A stretch of 64,000 nt of DNA from Erwinia sp. SLM-02 (GCF_037450285.1 NZ_JAQISN010000001.1:744001-808000); one strand, 5' to 3'; positions 9,489-18,042 are shown, counted from the first letter of the stretch. Numbers and translations: made by a program. Notes: generated from the letters alone by a model not told the origin.

Positions 9489-9815
9489 TCAGAGACACTT
9501 CGCGGGTTTCGGTAAACCGGCAATTTTTGTGGCCTGTTTAGCCGGGCCTTTAGGAAACAGCCGGAAAAGATAGCGGCTGTTGCCTTTTTCTTCGCCATAC
9601 TTCTGCGCCATGGCTTTAACCAGCATGCGTACCGCCGGCGAGGTATTAAACTCCAGATAAAATTCGCGTACAAAACGCACCACTTCCCAGTGCGCATCGC
9701 TCAGGTCTATGGCTTCTTCTTCTGCCAGCAGCGGCGCCAGGGCCTCGCTCCAGTCCGCGGTGGATTTCAGATACCCCTGCGCGTCGCGCTCAATCTCTTT
9801 ACCTTCGAATTGCAC
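9489..9815 (-). CDS. tusE: Sulfurtransferase TusE
   Basis: A 108-residue DsrC-family protein with the expected ATDWSEALAPLLAEEE, LSDAHWEVVRFVREFY and C-terminal PKPAKCL, whose penultimate Cys accepts persulfide sulfur. TusE passes sulfur from TusBCD to MnmA for 2-thiouridine synthesis at tRNA position 34. The position next to acyP and yccA matches E. coli. Confidence 0.95.
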   Translation of the reverse strand: MQFEGKEIERDAQGYLKSTADWSEALAPLLAEEEAIDLSDAHWEVVRFVREFYLEFNTSPAVRMLVKAMAQKYGEEKGNSRYLFRLFPKGPAKQATKIAGLPKPAKCL

Positions 9816-9879
9816 TCTGTTGCCTCTGATACTGATTCAGTCTGCGGCGGAGTTTAACAAATTTTTATCGCAGCCAAAA

Positions 9880-9908
9880 ATAAAGCCCCGCATCTGCGAG
9901 GCTTTATT
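9880..9908 (-). terminator. Terminator after yccA
   Basis: Read on the reverse strand, AATAAAGCC pairs with GGCTTTATT around a CGCA/TGCG inner stem and is followed by TTTT. It lies just after the yccA stop. Confidence 0.75.
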
Positions 9909-9924
9909 CACATCGGGGCCGGGC

Positions 9925-10581
9925 TTAGTTACTGCGGGACATGCCCAGCAGGCTCAGCAGACTGACAAAGATGTTGTAGATTGACACGTACAGGCTGACG
10001 GTAGCGCGAATATAGTTGGTTTCGCCGCCGTTAATAATGTTGCTGGTTTCCCACAGGATGGCACCGGTAGAGAACAGCACAAACAGCACGCTGATTGCCA
10101 TATGCAGCGCCGGAATGTTCAGGAAGATATTGGCTACAACCGCAATCAGCAGCACAACAAAGCCCGCCATCAGCATACCGGACAGGAAAGACATATCCTT
10201 GCGGGTGGTCAGCACGTAGGCAGAACAGCAGAAGAACACCAGCGCGGTACCGCCCAGCGCCAGTCCAATCACATCGCCCATGCCGGCAGACAGGAACGAG
10301 TTAAGGATTGGACCCAGGCAGTATCCCAGGAAGCCGGTAAAGGCAAACGCAGCCAGAATACCCGCCGGGCTGTTCGCCAGGCGATAGGTCAGGAACATCA
10401 AACCGTAAAAGCCCACCAGCATCAGAATCAGGCCCGGTGATGGCAGAGCAAAAACGGTACTCAGCGTGGCGGTGACCGCGGAAAATGCCAGCGTCAGGCC
10501 CAGCAGGAAATAGGTATTGCGTAATACTTTGTGCGTGCTCAACAGTGAGCTTTCGCGTGAGGAATAAACTATGCGATCCAT
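9925..10581 (-). CDS. yccA: YccA, BAX inhibitor-1 family membrane protein
   Basis: The 218-residue protein has seven hydrophobic segments and the BI-1/YccA signature (e.g. NTYFLLGLTLAFSAVTA and LFVLFSTGAILWETS). In E. coli YccA is a substrate and modulator of the FtsH membrane protease and protects SecY during stalled export. The start at 10581 follows an AGGTGC-type ribosome-binding site. It is transcribed away from the first tRNA-Ser gene. Confidence 0.95.
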   Translation of the reverse strand: MDRIVYSSRESSLLSTHKVLRNTYFLLGLTLAFSAVTATLSTVFALPSPGLILMLVGFYGLMFLTYRLANSPAGILAAFAFTGFLGYCLGPILNSFLSAGMGDVIGLALGGTALVFFCCSAYVLTTRKDMSFLSGMLMAGFVVLLIAVVANIFLNIPALHMAISVLFVLFSTGAILWETSNIINGGETNYIRATVSLYVSIYNIFVSLLSLLGMSRSN

Positions 10582-10797
10582 AAAGCACCTCTCAGGGTCA
10601 CTAAAATACCAGAGAGAATAAAGAGGGAAGGGCGGGTGGGAAAGATGTTTTACCCTTCTTTACTCGCTAAAACGCTGATAAGTTAAGCGGATTGGCGAAT
10701 TTCGAAGCGAACGAATCGCTTTCGCTGAATTTTCAGGCAAACGCAATAAAACCTGCTTTACAAGCCGTACAGGGATGTTTATAGTGCGCCCCATTGT

Positions 10798-10885
10798 GGA
10801 AGCGTGGCCGAGTGGCTGAAGGCACCGGTCTTGAAAACCGGCGACGGGAAACCGTTCTAGAGTTCGAATCTCTACGCTTCCACCA
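10798..10885 (+). tRNA. serT: tRNA-Ser(UGA), copy 1
   Basis: An 88-base class II tRNA with long variable arm, anticodon TGA in the CTTGAAA loop, T arm GTTCGAATC, and encoded ACCA end. The acceptor GGAAGCG pairs with CGCTTCC. The position downstream of yccA matches serT of E. coli. The discriminator base is A, whereas E. coli tRNA-Ser usually has G. An identical second copy lies 341 bases downstream. Confidence 0.97.
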
Positions 10886-10894
10886 CCTCATTCT

Positions 10895-10920
10895 ACGGGT
10901 CAGCGAAAGCTGGCCCGTTT
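10895..10920 (+). terminator. Terminator after tRNA-Ser copy 1
   Basis: A ten-base stem ACGGGTCAGC/GCTGGCCCGT with a GAAA loop and a short T run lies nine bases past the tRNA. One pair is G-U. It should separate the first tRNA transcript from the region before copy 2. Confidence 0.8.
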
Positions 10921-10967
10921 TGCTATGTATAAAATAAACCTTGCCTGGGAAATCAGGTCGCTTAGCT

Positions 10968-11009
10968 TGCCTCTGCCTCTGCCTCTGCCTCTGCCTCTGC
11001 CTCTGCCTC
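10968..11009. repeat. TGCCTC hexanucleotide repeat, seven copies
   Basis: Seven perfect tandem copies of TGCCTC run through positions 10968-11009 between the two tRNA-Ser genes. The run sits outside any supported gene. Such simple repeats can change copy number by slippage. Confidence 0.97.
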
Positions 11010-11226
11010 TTTCATTTCTTTCTGACACTGCACCTTCAGCGGTTTGACGGAACAATCGGTCCGTTTTATAACCACTTACCGCCGTATCTGCCTGCAAAAC
11101 AGCCAAAAGAATTCAAATGTTCACAAAATCAACAAAATAGCGAAAAATAATCTTGGCAAACGAAAAAAGTCCCCCTATACTGCGCTCCATCAGTTACCGG
11201 CACTTTTGCCAGAGCTGATACCGTGT

Positions 11227-11314
11227 GGAAGCGTGGCCGAGTGGCTGAAGGCACCGGTCTTGAAAACCGGCGACGGGAAACCGTTCTAGAGTTCGAATCT
11301 CTACGCTTCCACCA
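11227..11314 (+). tRNA. tRNA-Ser(UGA), copy 2
   Basis: An 88-base tRNA gene identical at every base to the copy at 10798-10885, including the ACCA end. It is followed by its own strong terminator. The flanks of the two copies differ, which argues for an old duplication or for gene conversion keeping the tRNA bodies the same. Confidence 0.97.
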
Positions 11315-11324
11315 TCTATTCTGA

Positions 11325-11354
11325 CCCCGAGCTTGAAGAAGCTCGGGGTTTTTT
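11325..11354. terminator. Strong terminator after tRNA-Ser copy 2
   Basis: A perfect ten-base stem CCCCGAGCTT/AAGCTCGGGG with a four-base loop is followed by six T. It also lies just past the stop of the convergent gene at 11359 and may slow transcription from that side. Confidence 0.9.
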
Positions 11355-11358
11355 CGTT

Positions 11359-12210
11359 TCAGCCCATCCCCTTTAAACCGTGTTCAACGGTGGCCAGATA
11401 AATACAAAAGTAGTCCTGCACCATCGTCATAAACTCCGGCTTCAGCGAAACCGTATTTTTATCTTCAATAATGGTCAGGAGCTCTCGGTCGGCAGCCGCC
11501 TTGAGGCAGCGCCGGATGAGCGAGCGCGACACGCAGCAGGCGAATGATGCCTTCAGCAGATTATATTTCACCTCCAGACTGCCCTGCTTAATGCTTTCCT
11601 GAAACAGATTAAACATAATCATATGCCCTCCGTCATGGCTTAAAAATTCGCCACTTCCCGGCACCATGTCATGAATAAACAGGCGGTTGAGCGTTATCTC
11701 GCCATAGTTTCGAAAAAAATGCGGGATAAAATCATCCTGGCGGTGGTAGAGATCCGCCCGGCAGTTTTCCGAGAGCAGAGCGTAGGGATGCAGCATGGTA
11801 TTGATCATTCGCCTGGTTTCATTCAGGGCTTTTTCCGTTGGCTGATAGTTCAGCTTACGTTTGTCCTGTTCATCCCGATATACCTCCAGGCGATGGCTGA
11901 CCCTGAGAAACAGCAGGAAAGAGTCCAGCGCGTTACTGCTGAACAAATCGTTCGCAATACAAAATCGGCGCACGTCTTTAAACGTGCTGCTGCTCCGGGT
12001 GTAATAGATGCCAAGAATAGCCGACCCTACAATAAATCTGTTGGCTTTGAAGAGCGTTTTGAAATATAGCGGATTAGTTAAGTATAATTTATTTAATAAA
12101 TCATAATGACATTTTATAGCATCGTTAAGGTTGCTTTTCTCCCGAAATTCTCTTGCCCTCTCTCTGATTTCCTTCTCTAACTCTAACTTTCTTCTGCTAA
12201 TAAACGGCAT
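11359..12210 (-). CDS. Unrecognised protein, probable winged-helix regulator beside the fimbrial operon
   Basis: I do not recognise this 283-residue protein. It has a highly charged N-terminus (residues 1-30), no signal peptide and no membrane segment. Two parts look like winged-helix units: about 75-135 (a helical STFKDVRRFCIANDLF segment, then LEVYRDEQDKRKLNYQPTEKAL, a wing-like strand pair) and about 215-265 (FACCVSRSLIRRCLKAAADRELL, then IEDKNTVSLKPEF). This pattern resembles MarR-like regulators. The gene is divergent from the fimbrial operon across a 301-base AT-rich gap, a common place for a fimbrial regulator. Its codons are more AT-rich than those of the housekeeping genes nearby. 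Regulatory function is inference. Confidence 0.6.
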   Translation of the reverse strand: MPFISRRKLELEKEIRERAREFREKSNLNDAIKCHYDLLNKLYLTNPLYFKTLFKANRFIVGSAILGIYYTRSSSTFKDVRRFCIANDLFSSNALDSFLLFLRVSHRLEVYRDEQDKRKLNYQPTEKALNETRRMINTMLHPYALLSENCRADLYHRQDDFIPHFFRNYGEITLNRLFIHDMVPGSGEFLSHDGGHMIMFNLFQESIKQGSLEVKYNLLKASFACCVSRSLIRRCLKAAADRELLTIIEDKNTVSLKPEFMTMVQDYFCIYLATVEHGLKGMG

Positions 12211-12511
12211 TTGACCCTTTTAATTTTTAGTGAACTAAGAATTATCTTATTTAAGATAATCTCCACTGTCAACAAAACCAGTGTGGTTAAGCATAAATGG
12301 ATACGGTTGCTCGGGTGTTTATTAATTAATCTTATGTTTTTACTGGTTTTTAAAAGGTAACAAAAAAGGACAGTGACATATTTAAGCGGATGAATAGTAT
12401 TGCCGCTGCTGGACGAAGGAATACAGATATTAAACGAGGTTGAATTTTTTAATTTCGTTCTGTTCAAGTGCGTACAAATCTGTTAGCTGAAATTTAAACA
12501 AGGATATCAAA
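12211..12511. other. AT-rich intergenic region, likely promoter region of the fimbrial operon
   Basis: No supported gene lies here. The stretch is AT-rich with many A/T tracts, as expected of a silenced or finely controlled fimbrial promoter. I see no invertible element flanked by inverted repeats and no recombinase gene, so type-1-like phase switching is not supported. Confidence 0.5.
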
Positions 12512-13039
12512 ATGAAGATGACAAAAGTTGCCATTATTTCACTATTAACTTTGGGTGCGGTGAATATTGCGAATGCCGCTGACCAGGGTAATGGTAAAGT
12601 CACATTTAGTGGTTCGATCGTTAATGCACCCTGCTCAATTGCCCCCGGCGCTGACGATCTGAAAGTCTCTCTGGGACAGGTATCGAATACGCTGCTCGCC
12701 GGCGGCGGTGAACAAACCGCGGTGCCTTTTACCATTGATTTGCAGAACTGCGACGATGCGACTCGCCATACCGTTACGGCTACGTTCACCGGTAAATCCG
12801 GCGCAGACGGGCGTCTGGGCATTACCGGCGAAGCGTCCGGTGCCAGCATTTTGCTGCGTGACGGCAGTGGTAAGAAAGTCGAGCTGGGAACGGCGACCGA
12901 TGCACAAATCCTGAATGGCACCAGTAACAGCCTGCAGTTCTCCGCGGCGCTTAAAGGGGATGGCACCACGGATGCACCGGTTGCGGTAGGCACCGGGGCT
13001 TTCACCTCCGTTGCCAACTTTACTCTGGCCTATCCGTAA
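12512..13039 (+). CDS. Fimbrial major subunit (type 1 pilin family)
   Basis: The 175-residue protein has a signal peptide (about 1-23, ending NANAA-like at NIANA) and a pilin domain. The two pilin cysteines are visible in IVNAPCSIAPG and DLQNCDDATRH, and the protein ends in the aromatic FTLAYP that supplies the penultimate Tyr used in chaperone recognition. Subunits polymerise by donor-strand exchange at the usher. It is first in a five-gene pilus set, preceded by an AAGGA ribosome-binding site. A hairpin follows it, so it may be made in excess over the usher. Confidence 0.9.
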   Translation: MKMTKVAIISLLTLGAVNIANAADQGNGKVTFSGSIVNAPCSIAPGADDLKVSLGQVSNTLLAGGGEQTAVPFTIDLQNCDDATRHTVTATFTGKSGADGRLGITGEASGASILLRDGSGKKVELGTATDAQILNGTSNSLQFSAALKGDGTTDAPVAVGTGAFTSVANFTLAYP

Positions 13040-13049
13040 GTTTTTCTCC

Positions 13050-13081
13050 CCCTGAACTCTCCATGCTGTGACGGTTCAGGG
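13050..13081 (+). promoter_or_regulatory. Hairpin between major pilin and usher genes
   Basis: CCCTGAAC at 13050 can pair with GTTCAGGG at 13074 across a 16-base loop. There is no T run. Hairpins here in fimbrial operons stabilise the pilin message or lower read-through; that role is inferred. Confidence 0.5.
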
Positions 13082-13235
13082 TGTGCCAGGCCTCCTGCCG
13101 ACGCCTGAATCAGGTTGCCCCTGAATTTGACACGTCGGTAGTGAGGCTTACAGCAACAGCCAAACCGCATTTATGCTTCTTCGTCAGTGGAACGAAGAGG
13201 AAAGAGCCGCTGCTGACAGGGAGTTCGCTGACGTT

Positions 13236-15761
13236 ATGCCAAGTAGAAAAGCCTCCAGAAAGAAGTACGGAAAAGTGGCATTTCCACTGTGTCTGGCGAT
13301 GGTATCGATCTCCAGCCACGGTAGCAGCGACGAAATACAGTTCAATACCGATGTCCTGGATGTTCAGGATCGCAAAAATATCGATCTCAGCCGTTTTACC
13401 CACAAGGGATACATTATGCCCGGACGCTACACCCTGAATGTGCGTCTGAATCGCGACGATCTGCGGGAACATGAAATCGATTTTTTCCCGGCCGACGATC
13501 GCCACGGCAACAGTCTTCCCTGCCTTACCGCCCCTCTGGTGCAGGCCTTTGGCCTTCGCCCTTCCGCCACCGAACATCTTCGCTGGTGGCACGAGGGCCA
13601 GTGTCTGGATGTGCGCAGCCTTGAAGGTATGGAAGCGCGCGGTGACCTGGCTTCCGCCACGCTGCAGATCGGCCTGCCCCAGGCCTGGCTGGAGTACCGA
13701 TCGGAAAACTGGGATCCCCCCTCACGCTGGGATAACGGTATTCCCGGCATTCTGCTGGACTACAACCTCAACAGTCAGGTGCGCTTCAACCAGCGCGGCA
13801 GCGACAGTCGCAATCTCAGCGGTACCGGTACCGTGGGTGGCAATGCCGGGGCGTGGCGACTGCGTGCAGACTGGCAGGGGCGTCAGGAAAACAACGGCAC
13901 GGAAAAGCGCCGGAACTTCGACTGGACGCGCTACTACGCCTATCGTGCGATCCCGCGTCTTGAGGCGAAGCTTATCGTCGGCGAGGACTATCTGGTTTCA
14001 GATATCTTCGACAGTTTCCGCTTTGCGGGCGCCAGCGTTCGTACCGATGACAATATGCTGCCGCCCAATCTTCGTGGCTATGCACCGGAGGTGACCGGGG
14101 TGGCGCGGACCAATGCCCGGGTGATCGTGATGCATCAGGGGCGCGTTCTGTACGAATCCCGGGTTGCAGCGGGGCCGTTTCGCATTCAGGACATCAATGA
14201 CGCGGTGCGGGGAGAGCTCAATGTGCGTATTGAGGAGGAAGATGGCTCGGTGCAGACCTTCAGCATGAATACGGCCAGCATTCCTTACCTGACGCGGCCG
14301 GGGCGCGTTCGCTACAAGATTGCGCTCGGGCGTCCGGTGAACTGGAATCACACCGCGCAGGGACCTGAATTCGCCAGCGGCGAATTTTCCTGGGGTATCA
14401 ACAGCGGCTGGTCGCTCTATGGCGGAGCCATCGGCAGCGAGGGTTATCAGGCGCTCGCCGTGGGTGTCGGGCGAGATTTGCTGGCGTTTGGTGCCATGGC
14501 ACTGGATGTGACTCGTTCAAACGCCCGCCTTCCCGGCGGCGAAACGCTGGCCGGTAACTCCTATCGCCTGAGCTACTCCAAGCGATTCGACGATTATGGC
14601 AGCCAGGTCACCTTCGCCGGCTATCGGTTTTCCGAACGCCAGTTTATGTCAATGGGCGACTATGTTGATGCCCGCCAGGATGACAGGGGAAGTGGAAAAA
14701 CGGGCAACAGCAAAGAGATGTACACCGTCACGCTGGCGCAGGATATCCGCCCGCTATCGACCAGCGTACAGCTGAGCTACAACCGACAAACCTGGTGGGA
14801 TCGTCCGGACAGCGAGCGCTTCAGCGTGGCGTTTTCCCGTTATTTTGACTTCCTGATGTGGCGCAATCTCAGCCTGTCGGTTTCCGCCTACCGCAATCGC
14901 GACAGCGGCAATCGTGACGAGGGCGTTTATCTGTCGCTCTCTGTTCCGCTCGATAACGGCGGGACACTCAGCTACGGCGGTTCGGTAAACAGTGAACGCA
15001 GCAGCCACCAGGTGGGTTATTCCAGCCACCTTGAAAACGGCGATAGCTACAGCATCAGCAGCGGCAGAAGCAGAAACGGCCTGGAGGCGGGAGGCTACTA
15101 CCAGCGTGACGGAAGCCTGGCGCAGCTGACCGCCAGCGCGAACTACCAGCAGAACCAGTACAACACGCTGAGCGGTTCACTGAAAGGCGGTCTGACGGCA
15201 ACGCCGCAGGGGATTGCCCTGCACAGGCTGAACTCCCCCGGCGGTACGCGCCTGATGCTGGATACGGATGGGGTCAGCGATATCCCGGTCAGCGGCGGCG
15301 GCAGTCTGGTGTGGAGTAACCGCGCGGGCAAGCTGGTCATTCCGGATATCAGCAGCTACTACCGTAACCAGGTAAGCATTGATATCAACCGGTTACCAGA
15401 GAATGCCGACGTTGCCTCGTCAATTGCGCAGGCCACCCTGACGGAAGGGGCCATTGGCTATCGCCATTTTTCTGTGGTTGCCGGAGAAAAAGCGATGGCG
15501 GTGATCCGCCTGGCTAACGGTTCCGTGCCGCCTTTTGGTGCCGAAGTGCGTAATGCCCGGCAGCAGCAGGTTGGGCTGGTTGCCGATAACGGCAGCGTTT
15601 ATCTCAGCGGCATTCGTGCGGGTGAATCGATGTCCGTGCACTGGGATGGCAGGCAGCAGTGCGTGCTGTCTTTGCCCCAGCAACTGAGCCGCGACGTACT
15701 GGCTAATTTATTACTTCCCTGCGGGGATACTTTGCCGATGGCAAAAAAGGAAGAGGAATAA
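13236..15761 (+). CDS. Fimbrial outer membrane usher (FimD/PapC family)
   Basis: A complete usher of 841 residues from the start chosen. After a signal segment (AFPLCLAMVSISSHG) come the N-terminal chaperone-binding domain (FNTDVLDVQD, DLSRF, GRYTLNVRLN), the beta-barrel with the plug domain (around GYAPEVTGVARTNARVIV and GPFRIQDIN) and the C-terminal domains with the Cys pair near the end (QQCVLSLPQQ...LLLPCGD). It forms the pore that accepts chaperone-subunit complexes and exports the pilus. An in-frame Met at 13173 would add 21 residues, but 13236 has the better ribosome-binding site (GGGAG) and leads straight into a signal peptide. Confidence 0.93.
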   Translation: MPSRKASRKKYGKVAFPLCLAMVSISSHGSSDEIQFNTDVLDVQDRKNIDLSRFTHKGYIMPGRYTLNVRLNRDDLREHEIDFFPADDRHGNSLPCLTAPLVQAFGLRPSATEHLRWWHEGQCLDVRSLEGMEARGDLASATLQIGLPQAWLEYRSENWDPPSRWDNGIPGILLDYNLNSQVRFNQRGSDSRNLSGTGTVGGNAGAWRLRADWQGRQENNGTEKRRNFDWTRYYAYRAIPRLEAKLIVGEDYLVSDIFDSFRFAGASVRTDDNMLPPNLRGYAPEVTGVARTNARVIVMHQGRVLYESRVAAGPFRIQDINDAVRGELNVRIEEEDGSVQTFSMNTASIPYLTRPGRVRYKIALGRPVNWNHTAQGPEFASGEFSWGINSGWSLYGGAIGSEGYQALAVGVGRDLLAFGAMALDVTRSNARLPGGETLAGNSYRLSYSKRFDDYGSQVTFAGYRFSERQFMSMGDYVDARQDDRGSGKTGNSKEMYTVTLAQDIRPLSTSVQLSYNRQTWWDRPDSERFSVAFSRYFDFLMWRNLSLSVSAYRNRDSGNRDEGVYLSLSVPLDNGGTLSYGGSVNSERSSHQVGYSSHLENGDSYSISSGRSRNGLEAGGYYQRDGSLAQLTASANYQQNQYNTLSGSLKGGLTATPQGIALHRLNSPGGTRLMLDTDGVSDIPVSGGGSLVWSNRAGKLVIPDISSYYRNQVSIDINRLPENADVASSIAQATLTEGAIGYRHFSVVAGEKAMAVIRLANGSVPPFGAEVRNARQQQVGLVADNGSVYLSGIRAGESMSVHWDGRQQCVLSLPQQLSRDVLANLLLPCGDTLPMAKKEEE

Positions 15762-15763
15762 GC

Positions 15764-16516
15764 ATGGCTTTTTGGCAAACAGCGGGGCGACTCTGCCTCA
15801 CGGGCATGGTGCTCGTTTCAACCGGCGCCCAGGCCGCTATCGCGCTGGACAGAACGAGAGTGATCGTGGACGCGGGCAACCCGTCCGTCAGCCTGGCAGT
15901 GGCAAACGAAAATCCGCGCCTGCCTTATCTGGCGCAGGCCTGGATTGAGGATGAGCGCCATAACAAGGTGACAACCCCCCTGATCACCCTGCCGCCGGTA
16001 CAGCGCATCGAACCGGGGGAAAAAAGCCAGCTTAAGATCCAGGTACTGCCGGCGATCAATCTGCTGGCCCAGGACAAAGAAACGCTGTTCTATTTCAACC
16101 TGCGCGAAATCCCCCCGCGCAGCGACAAGCCCAATACGTTGCAAATTGCCCTGCAAACGCGGATCAAGCTGTTCTTCCGTCCGGCTGCGCTGAAAATCTC
16201 ACCCTCCGGCTACCAGTCGCCGGTTCAGAAGCAACTCACGCTGACTCGCGAGGGGGAACGCTACCGGCTCAATAATCCCACGGGCTACTACGTCACGATT
16301 GTTGAAGCGTCTGGCCTGGTGGGTGGTCCACCAATAAAGGGATTTGAGTCGGTGATGGTGGCTCCGCGTGCCGGCGAACGGCTCAGCGCCAGCGTTGCAC
16401 AGCTGGGAAATACGCCGGTGCTGAAATACATTAACGACTTTGGTGGACGTTCTACGCTGACTTTTCACTGTGAATCGGCAACGTGTCGCGTGACCGATGT
16501 TTTAAACAAAGGCTGA
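15764..16516 (+). CDS. Periplasmic fimbrial chaperone (PapD/FimC family)
   Basis: The 250-residue protein has a signal peptide (about 1-25) and the two immunoglobulin-like domains of pilus chaperones. The ALDRTRVIVD start carries the conserved Arg that anchors subunit carboxyl ends, and the IKLFFRPAALK strand carries the partner Lys. A Cys pair near the end (CESATC) resembles the C-terminal disulfide of PapD. It starts two bases after the usher stop, so the two are coupled. It caps subunits in the periplasm until they reach the usher. Confidence 0.93.
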   Translation: MAFWQTAGRLCLTGMVLVSTGAQAAIALDRTRVIVDAGNPSVSLAVANENPRLPYLAQAWIEDERHNKVTTPLITLPPVQRIEPGEKSQLKIQVLPAINLLAQDKETLFYFNLREIPPRSDKPNTLQIALQTRIKLFFRPAALKISPSGYQSPVQKQLTLTREGERYRLNNPTGYYVTIVEASGLVGGPPIKGFESVMVAPRAGERLSASVAQLGNTPVLKYINDFGGRSTLTFHCESATCRVTDVLNKG

Positions 16517-16535
16517 CGTCGGGCTGGGTAGGGTA

Positions 16536-17492
16536 ATGAATAAAAAGCTGTGTTTACTGCCGTATTTCCTGCTGGCGACGGTCATTCTGCTGTGTTCAGC
16601 GCGGAGTGAGGCGTTCTCCTGCATTGATAAACGGGATGGTCGGGCGTTTGATGCTGTTGGCCAGCGCAACATTGATGTGACGGTGAATCTCTCCCCCGAA
16701 ATTATGATAGGCGATGTGGTGATCTTCGATCTGGCTAACTATTTCCAGTGCCAGAACACGATTCCCAATCGTTATGTCGACTACATGCGCATCAATGCCG
16801 GTAGCTATCAGACTTCACTTGACGCCAACTTCAGCAGCGGGCTGGAAGTCCAGGGCGTGCGTCATCTGAACCCAATAACGTCGGCATTGATGGTTTACGA
16901 ACTGCGTGACGGTAACTGGCACGATCTGCAGGTTAAGGCGTTTTACCAGCTGAAAGACAGCCCGGGTAAGGGCGTTTACATCAAGGCCGGGACGGTTGTC
17001 GCCAGCCTGCAACTCTATAAGTGGAGCGCGCCTGCCGGCGGGGTTTTCACCGCAAACTGGCGGGTGCTGGCGGCGAACGATGCCTATTACACCTCCGGTA
17101 CCTGCGCCATTAATAACAGCCAGGATATCGATGTTAATTTTGGCCTGATAGCCAGGGACCAGGTCACCACCAGTGCCGCCAGCAGCCCGTTTCGCCGAGA
17201 GGTCACCGTGCCTTATCAATGTAAAGACACCGGCAACTGGGCGGTCAAAATGACGCTTTCCGCCGATGCCAGCGCCTTCTCTTCTTCCGCCGTGAAAACC
17301 AGCAATCCTGATTTAGGCGTCGAAATCTATCATCAGGGCAAATTACTGAAACCGTTTGACAGTATTAACAGCCAGATTGTCAACGGCGTCGGCAGCGATG
17401 ATTTTACCTTCAGCCTGGTGGGCTCAGGAAAGAGTGAGATAGCAACCGGCCCGTTTACCGGCTCGGCCGTGCTGGTGATGAGCCTGCAATAA
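16536..17492 (+). CDS. FimH-like two-domain fimbrial tip adhesin
   Basis: The 318-residue protein aligns by eye with FimH along its length. A signal peptide ends at SEA, giving a mature Phe-1 as in FimH. The lectin domain shows VNLSPEI, FQCQN, VDYMRI and KAGTVVASLQLYKW; a linker at about 188 leads to a pilin domain that starts at SGTCAINNSQDIDVNFG. Tip adhesins bind host glycans. Of the FimH mannose-pocket residues, Phe-1, Asn-46, Asp-54 and Phe-142 have matches here, but the residues aligned with Asp-47, Gln-133, Asn-135 and Asp-140 differ. The receptor is therefore probably not terminal mannose, or is bound in another way. Confidence 0.85.
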   Translation: MNKKLCLLPYFLLATVILLCSARSEAFSCIDKRDGRAFDAVGQRNIDVTVNLSPEIMIGDVVIFDLANYFQCQNTIPNRYVDYMRINAGSYQTSLDANFSSGLEVQGVRHLNPITSALMVYELRDGNWHDLQVKAFYQLKDSPGKGVYIKAGTVVASLQLYKWSAPAGGVFTANWRVLAANDAYYTSGTCAINNSQDIDVNFGLIARDQVTTSAASSPFRREVTVPYQCKDTGNWAVKMTLSADASAFSSSAVKTSNPDLGVEIYHQGKLLKPFDSINSQIVNGVGSDDFTFSLVGSGKSEIATGPFTGSAVLVMSLQ

Positions 17493-17535
17493 GCGCACCG
17501 CGCGGTAAGCCAGTCTAATAAGGAGTAAAAATCAC

Positions 17536-18042
17536 GTGCGAGTCTTTCTCTGCATGATGCTGATGCTGACGTATTCGTCAGGGGCGTCAGCCGCTGGAAA
17601 TAATGGCTACGGCAATATCAGCATTCGTGGGGTGGTGATTGATGCCCCCTGTTCCGTTGCCCCCGGCGACGAGGATCTGCAAGTCAACTTCGGCCAGGTG
17701 GCAAGCGCCGCGCTGAGCAACGGCCGCACCTCGGCGGAGCAGAGTTTTAGCATCAGGCTGCTTCGCTGTTCACCCCAGATAAGGGACCAGGTGCGGATTA
17801 TGTTCAGTGGAAACACCTTCAGCGATGGACTGTATAAGCCCGGCAATACAGACACCTCATTCGGCATTGGCATCCGCGATGCGCAGGGGGGGCCGGTGGT
17901 TAACGGTCAGCCTGTCGCCTGGCAGGATCTCGTCGACGGCAATAACGCGCTGCGTTTTAGCGCCTTTCTGAAGGGGCGAGAAAAGACCATCACGCCGGGA
18001 GAGTTTCAGGCGCAGGTTCTTTTTTATCTCGAATATCAGTAA
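17536..18042 (+). CDS. Minor fimbrial subunit
   Basis: A 168-residue pilin-family protein with a signal peptide (about 1-22, ending ASAA) and the pilin pattern IRGVVIDAPCSVAPGDEDLQVNFGQV, second Cys in LLRCSPQIR, and the terminal FYLEYQ. It closely parallels the major subunit at 12512 and is likely a paralogue used as an adaptor or terminator in the fibre. It starts after an AAGGAG ribosome-binding site. Confidence 0.87.
   Translation: MRVFLCMMLMLTYSSGASAAGNNGYGNISIRGVVIDAPCSVAPGDEDLQVNFGQVASAALSNGRTSAEQSFSIRLLRCSPQIRDQVRIMFSGNTFSDGLYKPGNTDTSFGIGIRDAQGGPVVNGQPVAWQDLVDGNNALRFSAFLKGREKTITPGEFQAQVLFYLEYQ

Noticed and set aside
10900..11106. Reverse-strand open frame with an Arg-Gly repeat
   Set aside because: The repeat protein is only the translation of the TGCCTC microsatellite. 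There is no ribosome-binding site or family match.
12183..12467. Reverse-strand 94-residue frame before the fimbrial operon
   Set aside because: It overlaps the start of the divergent gene, has low-complexity AT-driven composition and no ribosome-binding site.
12211..12511. Invertible fimbrial promoter (fimS-like)
   Set aside because: No paired inverted repeats of suitable size and no FimB/FimE-type recombinase nearby.
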